DNA of 44,733 bases from UBA660 sp046704245 (GTDB taxonomy: Bacteria > Bacillota_I > Bacilli_A > RF39 > UBA660): positions 1 to 44,733 of the forward strand of contig JBJKSD010000006.1 of NCBI GenBank assembly GCA_046704245.1. Reading direction: 5' to 3'. The translations under genes were made by a program, and so were the position numbers. The notes beneath the pieces were generated by a model. The model did not search any database and had not been told where the DNA came from. It saw only the letters and a program-made list of their open reading frames with translations. The first letter of the stretch is position 1. Each line of letters opens with the position of its first letter. Shown in pieces: positions 16,145 through 23,808 of this stretch.

Positions 16145-16153
16145 TGTTATAAT
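16145..16153 (+). promoter_or_regulatory. Extended -10 promoter
   Basis: TG-T-TATAAT at 16145-16153 lies 16 bases before the start codon at 16169, giving a very short leader. No clear -35 is seen. Confidence 0.55.
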
Positions 16154-16168
16154 TTTAATGGAGGGTAT

Positions 16169-17140
16169 ATGAAACCTAGACAAGCAATTTATGATTTGTA
16201 CTGGTACTTTGCATATGAACGGCAAAATATCTTTTTTAAAAAATTAAGAGGCGAAAGATTCCCTTGGACTAATGATAAAATATTACAAGCATATAAATTT
16301 TGTAATGCTTATCGTGCTAGTGATAGAGTATCTCAATATCTAATAAGGAATGTTATCTATACTAATAAGAAATATAGTAAAGAAGATATTATCTTTCGTA
16401 TTGTCTTGTTTAAATTATTTAATAAGATTGATACCTGGAAATTATTAGAACATGAATTAGGTGATATTAAATTATCGGCATTTAATTTAAATAAATATTC
16501 TAACATCTTAAGTAAAGCTAAAGATAGAGGTATTAAATTATATAATGATGCTTATATAGCGTGTGCTAATAAAGTATTTGGTTATGATAAAAAACATGAT
16601 AATCATCTAGCGTTAATAAAGAAGATGTTTATTATAGATAAGATTCAAGATAAGATATTAAAAGCTAAGGATATGGAAGAAGCTTTTAAGATAATTAAAA
16701 GTTATCCGCTTATTGGTAATTTTATGGCTTATCAATTAGTTACTGATATTAATTATAGTGATGTTGTTGATTTTGGCGAACAAAGTTTTACTGTAGTAGG
16801 CCCTGGATCATATCGAGGGATTAAGAAATGTTTTTATAATCTAGGTAATATGAATTGTGAAGATATTATTAGATGGATGTGTGAGCATCAAGATGAGGAA
16901 TTTAAAAGATTAGGTTTAAATTTTCAACGTTTAGGTAATAGACCATTACAATATATCGATTGTCAAAATATTTTTTGTGAATTAGATAAATATTTAAGAG
17001 AAGCTAAACCCAAGTTAAAGAGTAATAGGATTAAAATTAAGAAAAGATATAATGTGAATAAAGAAAAAATTAATTATTTTTATCCACCTAAGTGGGGAAT
17101 TAATAATTTTATTGATAACCAGAGTAAGATCAAGGTATAG
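16169..17140 (+). CDS. 5-hmdU DNA kinase / alpha-glutamyl-putrescinyl-thymine pyrophosphorylase-like protein
   Basis: A 323-residue protein matching from memory the helical-domain family linked to phage hypermodified thymine synthesis (5-hydroxymethyl-dU DNA kinase; aGPT-Pplase clades). Family blocks appear in order: RFPWTND (30-36), FCNAYRASDRVSQYLIRNVI (44-63), LFKLFNKIDTW (80-90), SYPLIGNFMAYQL (178-190), DINYSDVVDFGE (193-204), GPGSYRGIKKCF (211-222) and RPLQYIDCQNIFCELDKY (258-275). A basic tail follows. No P-loop is visible. The ATG at 16169 has GGAGGG just upstream. Phage structural genes are absent nearby, so this is a stand-alone chromosomal copy. The exact reaction is inferred from family only. 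Confidence 0.72.
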   Translation: MKPRQAIYDLYWYFAYERQNIFFKKLRGERFPWTNDKILQAYKFCNAYRASDRVSQYLIRNVIYTNKKYSKEDIIFRIVLFKLFNKIDTWKLLEHELGDIKLSAFNLNKYSNILSKAKDRGIKLYNDAYIACANKVFGYDKKHDNHLALIKKMFIIDKIQDKILKAKDMEEAFKIIKSYPLIGNFMAYQLVTDINYSDVVDFGEQSFTVVGPGSYRGIKKCFYNLGNMNCEDIIRWMCEHQDEEFKRLGLNFQRLGNRPLQYIDCQNIFCELDKYLREAKPKLKSNRIKIKKRYNVNKEKINYFYPPKWGINNFIDNQSKIKV

Positions 17141-17168
17141 GTTATTTTATTAGTGTATAGTAGGTTTA

Positions 17169-17215
17169 CATATGAAGGGTTAATCTCTTTCATATGAATA
17201 TAATTATGATATAAT
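17169..17215 (+). promoter_or_regulatory. Promoter with overlapping inverted repeat ahead of the DUF3048 gene
   Basis: TTTCAT (17188-17193) and TATAAT (17210-17215) are 16 bases apart. CATATGAA (17169-17176) is repeated inverted as TTCATATG (17189-17196), whose right arm covers the -35. This may be an operator, or a weak terminator hairpin for the upstream gene. Confidence 0.5.
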
Positions 17216-17247
17216 ATATATGTTGATAATAGTGAGGTGTAGTAATT

Positions 17248-18312
17248 ATGTTATGGGGTATGAAAATTAGGAATATATTATTATTTTTATTAATACCAAT
17301 TATTATTGGGGGCCTTCTTTTTTATGGTTATAATAATTTAATTAAAGAAAATAAATCAGAAGTTTCTGATAAAGAGAAAAAAGAAGATAAAGATACTGAA
17401 GAACCAGAGGTAGTAGAACCCCCAAAATTAAAAATAATAGATGAGGATTCAAATACTAGACCTATTGGAATAATGGTTGATAATGAAAAAGATGCACGCC
17501 CTCATGGGGGGTTACAGGATGCTTATTTAGTATATGAAATAATTATTGAATGGGGTCAAACTAGATATTTTGCTCTATTTAAAGATAAACCAGATACTAT
17601 TGTAGGTCCTAATAGAAGTGCTAGACATTATTTCTTAGATTATGCTTTAGAAAATGATGCTATATTTACCCATTTTGGTTTTAGTCCACAAGCTATAAAA
17701 GATATAGATACTTTAAATATAGATAATCTTAGTGGTACTAGAGCTGATGGAGCAGCTTTCTGGCGTGTTCCACCACTTGGTACTTATCATAATGTCTTTA
17801 CCCAAATAAGTAAATTAATGAATAAAGCTAAAGATCATAAATATCGATTAACATCTGATAAACCACCATTAATAGCGTATTCTATTGAACCAGTTAATTT
17901 AAATACTTATGAAGATGCTAAAACAGCTAATTATATAAAGATAGTATATTCTAAATATCATAATGTAGAATATAAGTATAATACTGAAGATAAGGTATAC
18001 GAACGTTATATGCGCGGTACAGCCCATTATGATCGTTATACTAATAAACAATATACTGTTAAAAATATCATCGTCTATAGCCTTAAAAACTATGACTTGG
18101 GGCAGAATAAAGGCCGTCAACAATTAGATCGAATAGGTACAGGTAAAGGTTATTATATAACTGAAGGTTATGCTATTCCTATTACCTGGGAAAAGACAGC
18201 TAGAGCAGCTAGAACTACTTATAAGAATAGTAAAGGTGAAGAAATTAAATTAAATGATGGTAATACCTTTATACAAATACAACCTCTAAATCAAACCTTA
18301 ACAATAGAATAA
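17248..18312 (+). CDS. yerB: DUF3048 membrane-anchored protein (YerB-like)
   Basis: A 354-residue extracytoplasmic protein with one N-terminal TM anchor (about 9-28), an acidic Glu/Lys linker, and two DUF3048 segments: RPIGIMVDNEKDARPHGGLQDAYLVYE near 72-98 and a C-terminal part with GRQQLDRIGTGKGYYITEGYAIPITW. YerB of B. subtilis is a lipoprotein of this family with unknown biochemical role; here a Cys lipobox is not visible, so a TM anchor is more likely. GAGGTG lies 8 bases before the ATG. It is followed after 12 bases by the DUF368 gene, and the pair probably forms an operon at the cell surface. Confidence 0.88.
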   Translation: MLWGMKIRNILLFLLIPIIIGGLLFYGYNNLIKENKSEVSDKEKKEDKDTEEPEVVEPPKLKIIDEDSNTRPIGIMVDNEKDARPHGGLQDAYLVYEIIIEWGQTRYFALFKDKPDTIVGPNRSARHYFLDYALENDAIFTHFGFSPQAIKDIDTLNIDNLSGTRADGAAFWRVPPLGTYHNVFTQISKLMNKAKDHKYRLTSDKPPLIAYSIEPVNLNTYEDAKTANYIKIVYSKYHNVEYKYNTEDKVYERYMRGTAHYDRYTNKQYTVKNIIVYSLKNYDLGQNKGRQQLDRIGTGKGYYITEGYAIPITWEKTARAARTTYKNSKGEEIKLNDGNTFIQIQPLNQTLTIE

Positions 18313-18324
18313 TGAGGTGAAAAT

Positions 18325-19170
18325 ATGGAATGGATCAAAGGATTAATAATAGGTACTATTATTGGAGGAGGAATGATCCTACCAGGTGTTAGTGGTGCTG
18401 TCTTATCAGTAGTATTAGGTGTTTATGAAAAGATTATAAATGCTATTTTAACTTTCTTTAAAGACTGGCGCCAGAATACTTTATTTTTATCACCTATAGC
18501 TATTGGTATTATCTTAGGTGCTATTCTATTTGGTAAAGTATTACTCTTTGTCTTTAATGATTATCCAATGGAAGCAGGATTTACTTTTATAGGATTAATA
18601 CTAGGTGGTATACCAATCTTATTTCTTAAGATAAAGAAACATGATAATAAAAAAGTTAACACCTTAATGTTTGCTATAGCATTTATCTTTTCATTAACCT
18701 TATTTGTCTTAGGTAAAAATACTATTAATTTAGATTTTTATCCATACTTAGATGACAAATATATAGGCCAGATACTATTATTTATTACTGGTTTAATCTA
18801 TATATCAGGTAAGATTATTCCAGGTATTAGTGGATCTTTTCTATTGATGTTAATAGGTATGTATAAATATTTATTAGGTATTATATCCCATCCTTTATCT
18901 TTAACTAAATATGAGATATTACAATTAGTACCAATGGGTTTTGGTGCTGTCATAGGAGCTATTATATTAGTTAACTTAATGGGTTATTTAATTAAACATC
19001 ATCATAACGCTACATATAGTGCTATAATAGGATTTGTTTTAGGGTCAATAGCTGCTATTTATCCAGGATTTTATTTTAATAACCAAGGATTTACTAGTAT
19101 TATTTTATTTATGATAGCGTTTATTATTTCTTATACTTTTTCCTTAGAAAATAAAGATAAAATCACATAA
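18325..19170 (+). CDS. DUF368 undecaprenyl-phosphate transporter (PopT type)
   Basis: A 281-residue polytopic membrane protein with about eight hydrophobic segments. The N-terminal GTIIGGGMILPGVSGAVLSV and the repeated ISGKIIPGISGSFLLMLIGM show the inverted-repeat PGxSG motifs of DUF368. This family (PopT) has been shown to recycle undecaprenyl phosphate across the membrane for peptidoglycan and other envelope polymers. The ATG follows AGGTGAAA. Being cotranscribed with the surface protein YerB-like DUF3048 fits an envelope role. It ends close to the promoter of the second tRNA cluster. Confidence 0.88.
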   Translation: MEWIKGLIIGTIIGGGMILPGVSGAVLSVVLGVYEKIINAILTFFKDWRQNTLFLSPIAIGIILGAILFGKVLLFVFNDYPMEAGFTFIGLILGGIPILFLKIKKHDNKKVNTLMFAIAFIFSLTLFVLGKNTINLDFYPYLDDKYIGQILLFITGLIYISGKIIPGISGSFLLMLIGMYKYLLGIISHPLSLTKYEILQLVPMGFGAVIGAIILVNLMGYLIKHHHNATYSAIIGFVLGSIAAIYPGFYFNNQGFTSIILFMIAFIISYTFSLENKDKIT

Positions 19171-19174
19171 TATA

Positions 19175-19204
19175 TTGACAAATAAGAGCAATTTTTAGTA
19201 TACT
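19175..19204 (+). promoter_or_regulatory. Promoter of the second tRNA cluster
   Basis: TTGACA (19175-19180), an 18-base spacer, TATACT (19199-19204), just before tRNA-Asp at 19225. Confidence 0.8.
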
Positions 19205-19224
19205 AATAAAGCCAATTAGTTAAT

Positions 19225-19300
19225 GGTTCCGTAGTGTAGTGGTTAACATGTCTGCCTGTCACGCAGAAGATCGCGGGTTCAATCCCCGTCGGAACCGCCA
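19225..19300 (+). tRNA. tRNA-Asp (anticodon GTC)
   Basis: Acceptor GGTTCCG/CGGAACC with discriminator G, anticodon loop CTGTCAC closed by TCTGC/GCAGA, and an encoded CCA. Confidence 0.96.
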
Positions 19301-19307
19301 TTATTAT

Positions 19308-19383
<76 letters not shown>

Positions 19384-19402
19384 TTTTATTAACTAATGGG
19401 AT

Positions 19403-19479
19403 GCGCTCGTAGCTCAATTGGATAGAGCATTTGACTACGGATCAAAAGGTTATGGGTTCGACTCCTATCGGGCGCGCCA
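19403..19479 (+). tRNA. tRNA-Arg (anticodon ACG)
   Basis: Acceptor GCGCTCG/CGGGCGC with one wobble pair, anticodon loop CTACGGA closed by TTTGA/TCAAA, and an encoded CCA. The A34 implies a tRNA adenosine deaminase elsewhere to read CGN codons. Confidence 0.95.
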
Positions 19480-19492
19480 TATATGTATACAT

Positions 19493-19513
19493 AAAGATCA
19501 TATGATCTTTTTT
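19493..19513 (+). terminator. Terminator of the second tRNA cluster
   Basis: AAAGATCATATGATCTTT is a perfect palindrome (19493-19510) followed by further T. Confidence 0.85.
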
Positions 19514-19528
19514 ATTATGTAAAGATAA

Positions 19529-19558
19529 TTGACAAAGGGCTATTATAAGACTTATAAT
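19529..19558 (+). promoter_or_regulatory. Promoter of the permease gene
   Basis: TTGACA (19529-19534), 18 bases, TATAAT (19553-19558). A second TATAAT at 19570-19575 is closer to the gene. Confidence 0.7.
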
Positions 19559-19586
19559 TCCATTATAGGTATAATATGGAGGGTAT

Positions 19587-20600
19587 ATGAGTAGTATAGT
19601 AGTTGGATTACAATTCTTAAATAATCAGATTTTAAAAATGAAATGGTTAGATTATTTAATAAAATTATTTGTTACTAATGTATTAGGTTTAGATATTGGT
19701 GATAGAATAGGAAATAGTATTTATTTCTTCTTATATGATAGTATTAAAATTATCTTATTATTATCGATCTTACTCTATTTCATTTCTTATATTCAATATG
19801 CTTTTTCGCCTAAGAAGACAAAGAAAATCTTAGGTAAATTTAAAGGTTTAAAAGGTAGTATTATGGGTGCTATCTTAGGTATAGTTACACCATTTTGTTC
19901 TTGTTCCACCATACCTATCTTTATTGGTTTTGTCAAAGCAGGATTACCTCTTGGCATTACTTTTGCCTTTTTAATATCATCACCGTTAATTGACTTTGTA
20001 TCTATTTTTCTAATAGCTAGTATCTTTAATTGGAACATAGCTATAATATATGTTATGACAGGATTAATTCTAGCAATAATAGGTGGGGTTATCGTCGATC
20101 ATTTACAATTAGAAAAACATCTTGAACCTTTTATTACAAAAAACATACATAATAGTGAAGAGATATCACCAGATAATATATCACGTAGAGAATATGCTAG
20201 AAGACAAGTAATAAGTATTATAAAAAGATTATGGATATATATTTTAATTGGCGTCTTTATTGGTTCATTAATTTATAATTGGATTCCTAATAATATGATT
20301 GTATCAATTTTAGGTAGTACTAATGGTTATGCAGTCTTAATTGCTGCTATTATTGGTATACCAATGTATGCCGATATTTATAGTACTTTACCAATAGCTG
20401 AAGCATTAATGACTAGAGGAGTATCAATAGGTACTATATTATCATTTATGATGGCTACTACTGCAATATCTTTACCATCAATTATCTTATTACATAAAGT
20501 AGCTAAAAATAAATTAATAGTTATATTTATAGCCATTATTATTATTGGTATAATATTAATGGGATATTTATTTAACTACTTAAGTTATTTATTAATATAA
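19587..20600 (+). CDS. ArsP/YraQ-like permease (DUF318 family)
   Basis: A 337-residue membrane protein with about eight TM helices. VTPFCSCSTIPIFIGFVKAG (Cys104, Cys106) followed by FAFLISSPLIDFVSIFLI is the signature of the ArsP_1/DUF318 permeases, and the repeated GIPMYADIYSTLPIAEALMT is the matching second half. Characterised members (ArsP) export trivalent organoarsenicals through the CxC-type cysteines; many others have unknown substrates. No arsenic regulator or reductase is nearby, so the substrate is open. GGAGGG precedes the ATG. Confidence 0.85.
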   Translation: MSSIVVGLQFLNNQILKMKWLDYLIKLFVTNVLGLDIGDRIGNSIYFFLYDSIKIILLLSILLYFISYIQYAFSPKKTKKILGKFKGLKGSIMGAILGIVTPFCSCSTIPIFIGFVKAGLPLGITFAFLISSPLIDFVSIFLIASIFNWNIAIIYVMTGLILAIIGGVIVDHLQLEKHLEPFITKNIHNSEEISPDNISRREYARRQVISIIKRLWIYILIGVFIGSLIYNWIPNNMIVSILGSTNGYAVLIAAIIGIPMYADIYSTLPIAEALMTRGVSIGTILSFMMATTAISLPSIILLHKVAKNKLIVIFIAIIIIGIILMGYLFNYLSYLLI

Positions 20601-20670
20601 TCATAATATTAAAAGGGATATATGATAAATGTATAGAATAATTATATAGACTGTAAATAACTATTTTTGG

Positions 20671-20699
20671 TTGCATTACCTTATATTTTATGATATTAT
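20671..20699 (+). promoter_or_regulatory. Promoter of the tRNA-Pro/tRNA-Ala unit
   Basis: TTGCAT (20671-20676), 17 bases, TATTAT (20694-20699). Transcription would start near 20706, exactly at the left arm of the hairpin described next. Nothing coding is seen between 20600 and here. Confidence 0.7.
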
Positions 20700-20704
20700 A
20701 AAAA

Positions 20705-20742
20705 TGCATTTAATTGGTTATTTCAATTAAATGCAACTTTTT
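20705..20742 (+). terminator. Terminator-like hairpin between promoter and tRNA-Pro
   Basis: TGCATTTAATTG (20705-20716) is the perfect inverse of CAATTAAATGCA (20724-20735), with a 7-base loop, and is followed by ACTTTTT ending one base before tRNA-Pro. It has the form of an intrinsic terminator at the very start of the tRNA transcript. It could instead help 5' processing. Confidence 0.65.
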
Positions 20743-20819
20743 CGGGAAGTAGCACAACTTGGTAGTGCACCTGGTTTGGGACCAGGTGGTTGCAGGTTCA
20801 AATCCTGTCTTCCCGACCA
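20743..20819 (+). tRNA. tRNA-Pro (anticodon TGG)
   Basis: Acceptor CGGGAAG/CTTCCCG, anticodon loop TTTGGGA closed by CCTGG/CCAGG, and an encoded CCA. Confidence 0.95.
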
Positions 20820-20825
20820 TATAAT

Positions 20826-20901
20826 GGGGCATTGGCTCAGCTGGTAGAGCGCCTCGCTTGCACCGAGGAGGTCAGCGGTTCGATCCCGCTATGCTCCACC
20901 A
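20826..20901 (+). tRNA. tRNA-Ala (anticodon TGC)
   Basis: Acceptor GGGGCAT/ATGCTCC with one G-T pair, anticodon loop CTTGCAC, and an encoded CCA. Confidence 0.95.
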
Positions 20902-20939
20902 TTATTTTTTAAAAAATAAGAATAGAAAGGATGATGTTA

Positions 20940-21179
20940 ATGAATAATAATGGTATGAATAATGAAGTAAATAATAATGAGGAAGGAAAGAGTTTACATC
21001 CAGGTGAAAATATTACTAGTGAAAATGCTGGTAATATGGCAGAATCAGAAGCAGAAACAGATGAACACCGTTTAGTAACCGAAAATACTCCTCCGGAAGA
21101 ATTAAAAGAAGAATTAAATGACAACGATGAAGATGATGAACATTATGATGATGAAGAAGACGAAGAGGACAACGAATAA
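20940..21179 (+). CDS. Small highly acidic protein (unknown)
   Basis: A 79-residue protein of low complexity: an Asn-rich start (NNNGMNNEVNNNEEG) and a C-terminus made almost only of Asp and Glu. No fold or family is recognisable; it is likely disordered. The ATG at 20940 is chosen because AAAGG ends 9 bases upstream; ATGs at 20931 and 20934 sit too close to it. It lies 38 bases after tRNA-Ala with no clear promoter and may be transcribed with the tRNAs. A good terminator follows. Confidence 0.6.
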   Translation: MNNNGMNNEVNNNEEGKSLHPGENITSENAGNMAESEAETDEHRLVTENTPPEELKEELNDNDEDDEHYDDEEDEEDNE

Positions 21180-21187
21180 TAGTAAAT

Positions 21188-21211
21188 AAAAAAGCTCATA
21201 TGAGCTTTTTT
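21188..21211. terminator. Bidirectional terminator before rodA
   Basis: AGCTCATATGAGCT is palindromic and flanked by A5 and T5, lying between two convergent genes. Confidence 0.88.
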
Positions 21212-21214
21212 ATT

Positions 21215-22345
21215 TTAATTAGTAAAGCGTAGGGATTGATTAGATATATTAAAGATAATACCTACCATTACCATATATGCTAGGATACTACTTCCTCCAT
21301 AACTAATAAATGGTAGAGTAATACCAGTAATAGGTAAGATACCAATAGTCATACCAATATTTTGGACTTGTTGATAAACAAGCATACTTATTATACCAGC
21401 AATAATATATTTATTAATATTACTAATATTTTTAGTAGTAAGATTAATAAGCTTAAAATTAAAGAATAATAGTAACCCTATTAATAAGATAGCCCCTAAC
21501 AAACCATAATTACTAGCAAAGACAGCAAAGATAAAATCGGTTTGAGGTTCAGGAAAATAGATTGGTGTATGGTTAAAACCATGGCCCGTTAATCCTGATG
21601 ATCCAATAGCTGTAATGGCATTCTCTAATTGCATACCAGTACCACTAGACCAATCTAAGATGCGATCTAGACGATAAAATAAATTAGTACCAAATATTTT
21701 AACAAATAGATCTTGATTAGTATAATATATACCAAAGGTAATACCACATAAAACTAAGACAATGCCAATCAATAATAAAAACCATCCATATCTAATACCA
21801 GATATAAATAACATCGTAATAGTAATAATTAAATAGATAATAACATTACCAGTATCAGGTTGTAAAAAGGTTAAAATAATAGGAATACCAACAATAATTA
21901 ATATTTTAAATAATAATTTAATTTCATCACTAATAGATGGATTAGTATATTCATCATTAAACTCATCAATTACTTTAGCTAAAGTAAGAATTAAGATTAT
22001 TTTCATAAATTCACTAGGTTGAATATTACCAATACCAGGTATAACAAACCAAGATTTTGCGCCATTAATAGAAGGAGCAAAGATAAGTAAAGCAATTAAT
22101 AATAGTATTCCAATAATATATAAAGTCCAAGTATTACGATAGATAAAATCATTACCAATTGCCATAAGTCCATATGCTATACCAAATCCTAAAACAAACC
22201 ATATAGCTTGTTTAATATATAAAGTATTAGCATAACTAGGTAATAATGATTGAGCACTATAGATGGTAATAACACTAACTATAGCTAAGATAATAAGACT
22301 TATTAAAATACCATTGTCTACTTTATATCTAGAGATATTCTTCAT
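21215..22345 (-). CDS. rodA: Peptidoglycan glycosyltransferase RodA/FtsW family
   Basis: A 376-residue SEDS membrane protein with about ten TM helices that polymerises lipid II into glycan strands with a class B PBP. Family motifs: INGAKSWFVIPGIGNIQPSE (residues ~90-110), LQPDTGNVIIYL, AIGSSGLTGHG and the terminal GITLPFISYGGSS. The QPSE and 'SWF' spelling are closer to RodA (cell elongation) than to FtsW. The ATG at 22345 is favoured because AGGG lies 6 bases upstream; the ATG at 22357 lacks a site. TG-A-TATAAT lies upstream (22368-22376, minus strand). It is a single-gene unit. Confidence 0.92.
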   Translation of the reverse strand: MKNISRYKVDNGILISLIILAIVSVITIYSAQSLLPSYANTLYIKQAIWFVLGFGIAYGLMAIGNDFIYRNTWTLYIIGILLLIALLIFAPSINGAKSWFVIPGIGNIQPSEFMKIILILTLAKVIDEFNDEYTNPSISDEIKLLFKILIIVGIPIILTFLQPDTGNVIIYLIITITMLFISGIRYGWFLLLIGIVLVLCGITFGIYYTNQDLFVKIFGTNLFYRLDRILDWSSGTGMQLENAITAIGSSGLTGHGFNHTPIYFPEPQTDFIFAVFASNYGLLGAILLIGLLLFFNFKLINLTTKNISNINKYIIAGIISMLVYQQVQNIGMTIGILPITGITLPFISYGGSSILAYMVMVGIIFNISNQSLRFTN

Positions 22346-22367
22346 CTTATCCCTCATCTCTATTTCT

Positions 22368-22376
22368 ATTATATCA
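22368..22376 (-). promoter_or_regulatory. Extended -10 promoter of rodA
   Basis: TG-A-TATAAT on the minus strand about 23-31 bases before the preferred start at 22345. Confidence 0.6.
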
Positions 22377-22427
22377 TGAAACTTTTATAAACATTTATCA
22401 TAAAATAATACTGTAAAGGATAGTGAT

Positions 22428-22760
22428 ATGATGGACAAACAAAAACCCAAAGTATTTGCTAATCAAATTAATAAGCAAATAAATAATTGTCAGAAAATAT
22501 ATTATTCTAAATTAGATAGAATGACATATAAGAAACCTATGAAAGATAAATTAGATCGTTTTATTAAAATGGGTGTCAATCAAAAAATAAATGCTTTAAT
22601 GAGTTTACCTAAATATCTATATGACGTTAATTTAGTTATAACTACTGAAGATGAAGTATATGAAACTAATATTGTAGGTAAAAATAATAGTAGTTTAATT
22701 ACCACCGATAATAAACTGATTCCTATTGGTGAAATAGTAGATATATCAGTCAAAAAATAA
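22428..22760 (+). CDS. Small basic protein of unknown function
   Basis: A 110-residue protein, basic in its first 60 residues (KPMKDKLDRFIKMGVNQKI) and with a predicted beta-rich C-terminal half (DVNLVITTEDEVYETNIVGK, then IPIGEIVDISVKK) that resembles a small barrel of the Sm/SH3 or RpsF-like type. I do not recognise the family with certainty. AAAGGA lies 7 bases before the ATG at 22428. It is divergent from rodA and convergent with the CotZ-like gene. Confidence 0.65.
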   Translation: MMDKQKPKVFANQINKQINNCQKIYYSKLDRMTYKKPMKDKLDRFIKMGVNQKINALMSLPKYLYDVNLVITTEDEVYETNIVGKNNSSLITTDNKLIPIGEIVDISVKK

Positions 22761-22779
22761 AAGGCCAAAGCCTTTTATT
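22759..22779. terminator. Terminator between convergent genes
   Basis: AAAAGGC (22759-22765) and GCCTTTT (22770-22776) pair around CAAA. Confidence 0.75.
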
Positions 22780-22783
22780 ATAT

Positions 22784-23254
22784 CTAGCAACCTGATATAT
22801 ATGTATCTGGTAAACATCTGATAGCAGCAAGACAACATAAGTTTATAGTAAAAAATGTATTAGTTTTGCGATATACACAGTTGTTTCCTTTCTTTGTTGC
22901 TATTAATACCCTAAATGTTGCAGTACATGAACCAAGTTTTTCTAATCGAAATACATTTGAGGTAGTTGGACAATTAGTAATGGTATCAGTAGTAGTTATG
23001 GTACTAGGGCAATCATCATCAATTGGTATTTCCCACATCTTATTATCGCAAGTATATAACATGATTGGTCTAGTATTAAAACATTTAGTTGTTGGTTGAG
23101 GCCCTAAGAAAGGACGATCACAAGTATCTAATGTTTCATCTCCAATATCTTCAGCATTTTCTTGAAGTCTTAAAATGACAGCCAATGTATCCCTTAATCC
23201 ACAACAATTTGGGGTAGTACTTGTAATCTTTTCATTACAAGTTGGGTTAGACAT
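22784..23254 (-). CDS. CotY/CotZ-family spore coat protein
   Basis: A 156-residue cysteine-rich protein. CCGLRDTLAVILRLQENAE, DTCDRPFLGP and the final LCCLAAIRCLPDTYISGC follow the CotY/CotZ pattern. In Bacillus these proteins build the outermost spore crust, cross-linked through their cysteines; twelve or so cysteines here would allow the same. GAAGGAGTGG precedes the ATG at 23254. No good vegetative promoter is obvious in the 150 bases upstream, which is consistent with control by a mother-cell sigma factor, but no clear sigma-E or sigma-K site could be identified by eye. It supports a sporulating ancestry together with yunB and yutH. Confidence 0.85.
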   Translation of the reverse strand: MSNPTCNEKITSTTPNCCGLRDTLAVILRLQENAEDIGDETLDTCDRPFLGPQPTTKCFNTRPIMLYTCDNKMWEIPIDDDCPSTITTTDTITNCPTTSNVFRLEKLGSCTATFRVLIATKKGNNCVYRKTNTFFTINLCCLAAIRCLPDTYISGC

Positions 23255-23365
23255 ATAAAACCACTCCTTCTTTTTATATTCATTATTAAGATATTCTAAC
23301 GCGAAGTGATGGTGTATAATTAATACCTAACCACTGTATAATAAGTTTGATAAACTTATAAAAAG

Positions 23366-23394
23366 TTGTTTTTTTAACAAAATATTAGTATAAT
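23366..23394 (+). promoter_or_regulatory. Promoter of the EIIB-like gene
   Basis: TTGTTT (23366-23371), 17 bases, TATAAT (23389-23394). Confidence 0.75.
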
Positions 23395-23412
23395 ATCAAA
23401 TAGGTGATTATT

Positions 23413-23727
23413 TTGGATTATTTACAATATATTATAATTATCGTTATCTTATTAACTATTGCTTTAGCTATAGTTAAAGCTAATAAAGAAGATATTCATA
23501 TTGAAATGAATAAATTAGTCGAATATCTTGGAGGTAAAGATAATATTATTGACTCTGAATATAGTTTTTCAAGATTTAAAGTAACGTTAAAAGATATATC
23601 GATAGTCGATAAAGATGCTATTCAAAGATTAGGAGCTAAAGGTATAGTAGAAATAGACAATCAATTAAAAATAATAGTAGGACCTGGTTCTAAACAAATA
23701 AAAAGATATATAGATGACTTAAAGTGA
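23413..23727 (+). CDS. Membrane-anchored PTS EIIB-like domain lacking the phosphorylated cysteine
   Basis: A 104-residue protein: an N-terminal TM helix (about 4-22) followed by a glucose-type EIIB fold, seen in LVEYLGGKDNI, then VTLKDISIVDKDAIQRLGAK, then GIVEIDNQLKIIVGP. In active EIIB the motif is C-x-T-R-L-R; here it reads SFSRFK with Ser51 in place of the Cys that carries phosphate, so phosphotransfer is not expected. It may be a sensor or structural remnant. The start is taken as TTG at 23413, 6 bases after GGTG; a GTG at 23404 lies in that site. It has its own promoter and terminator, with no EIIA or EIIC nearby. Confidence 0.7.
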   Translation: MDYLQYIIIIVILLTIALAIVKANKEDIHIEMNKLVEYLGGKDNIIDSEYSFSRFKVTLKDISIVDKDAIQRLGAKGIVEIDNQLKIIVGPGSKQIKRYIDDLK

Positions 23728-23747
23728 TAGAATATGTCACTTTTTTT
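23721..23747 (+). terminator. Terminator of the EIIB-like gene
   Basis: AAAGTGA (23721-23727) pairs with TCACTTT (23737-23743), followed by T. The stop codon TGA is part of the left arm. Confidence 0.75.
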
Positions 23748-23808
23748 ATTTATTCGACAAAATAAGACATAACTAATAACTATAATAAAACTACTAGAAG
23801 GTGATTTT

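Noticed and set aside
19587..20600. Calling the permease an arsenic-resistance gene with certainty
   Set aside because: The CxC motif fits ArsP, but there are no ars genes nearby and many family members have unknown substrates.
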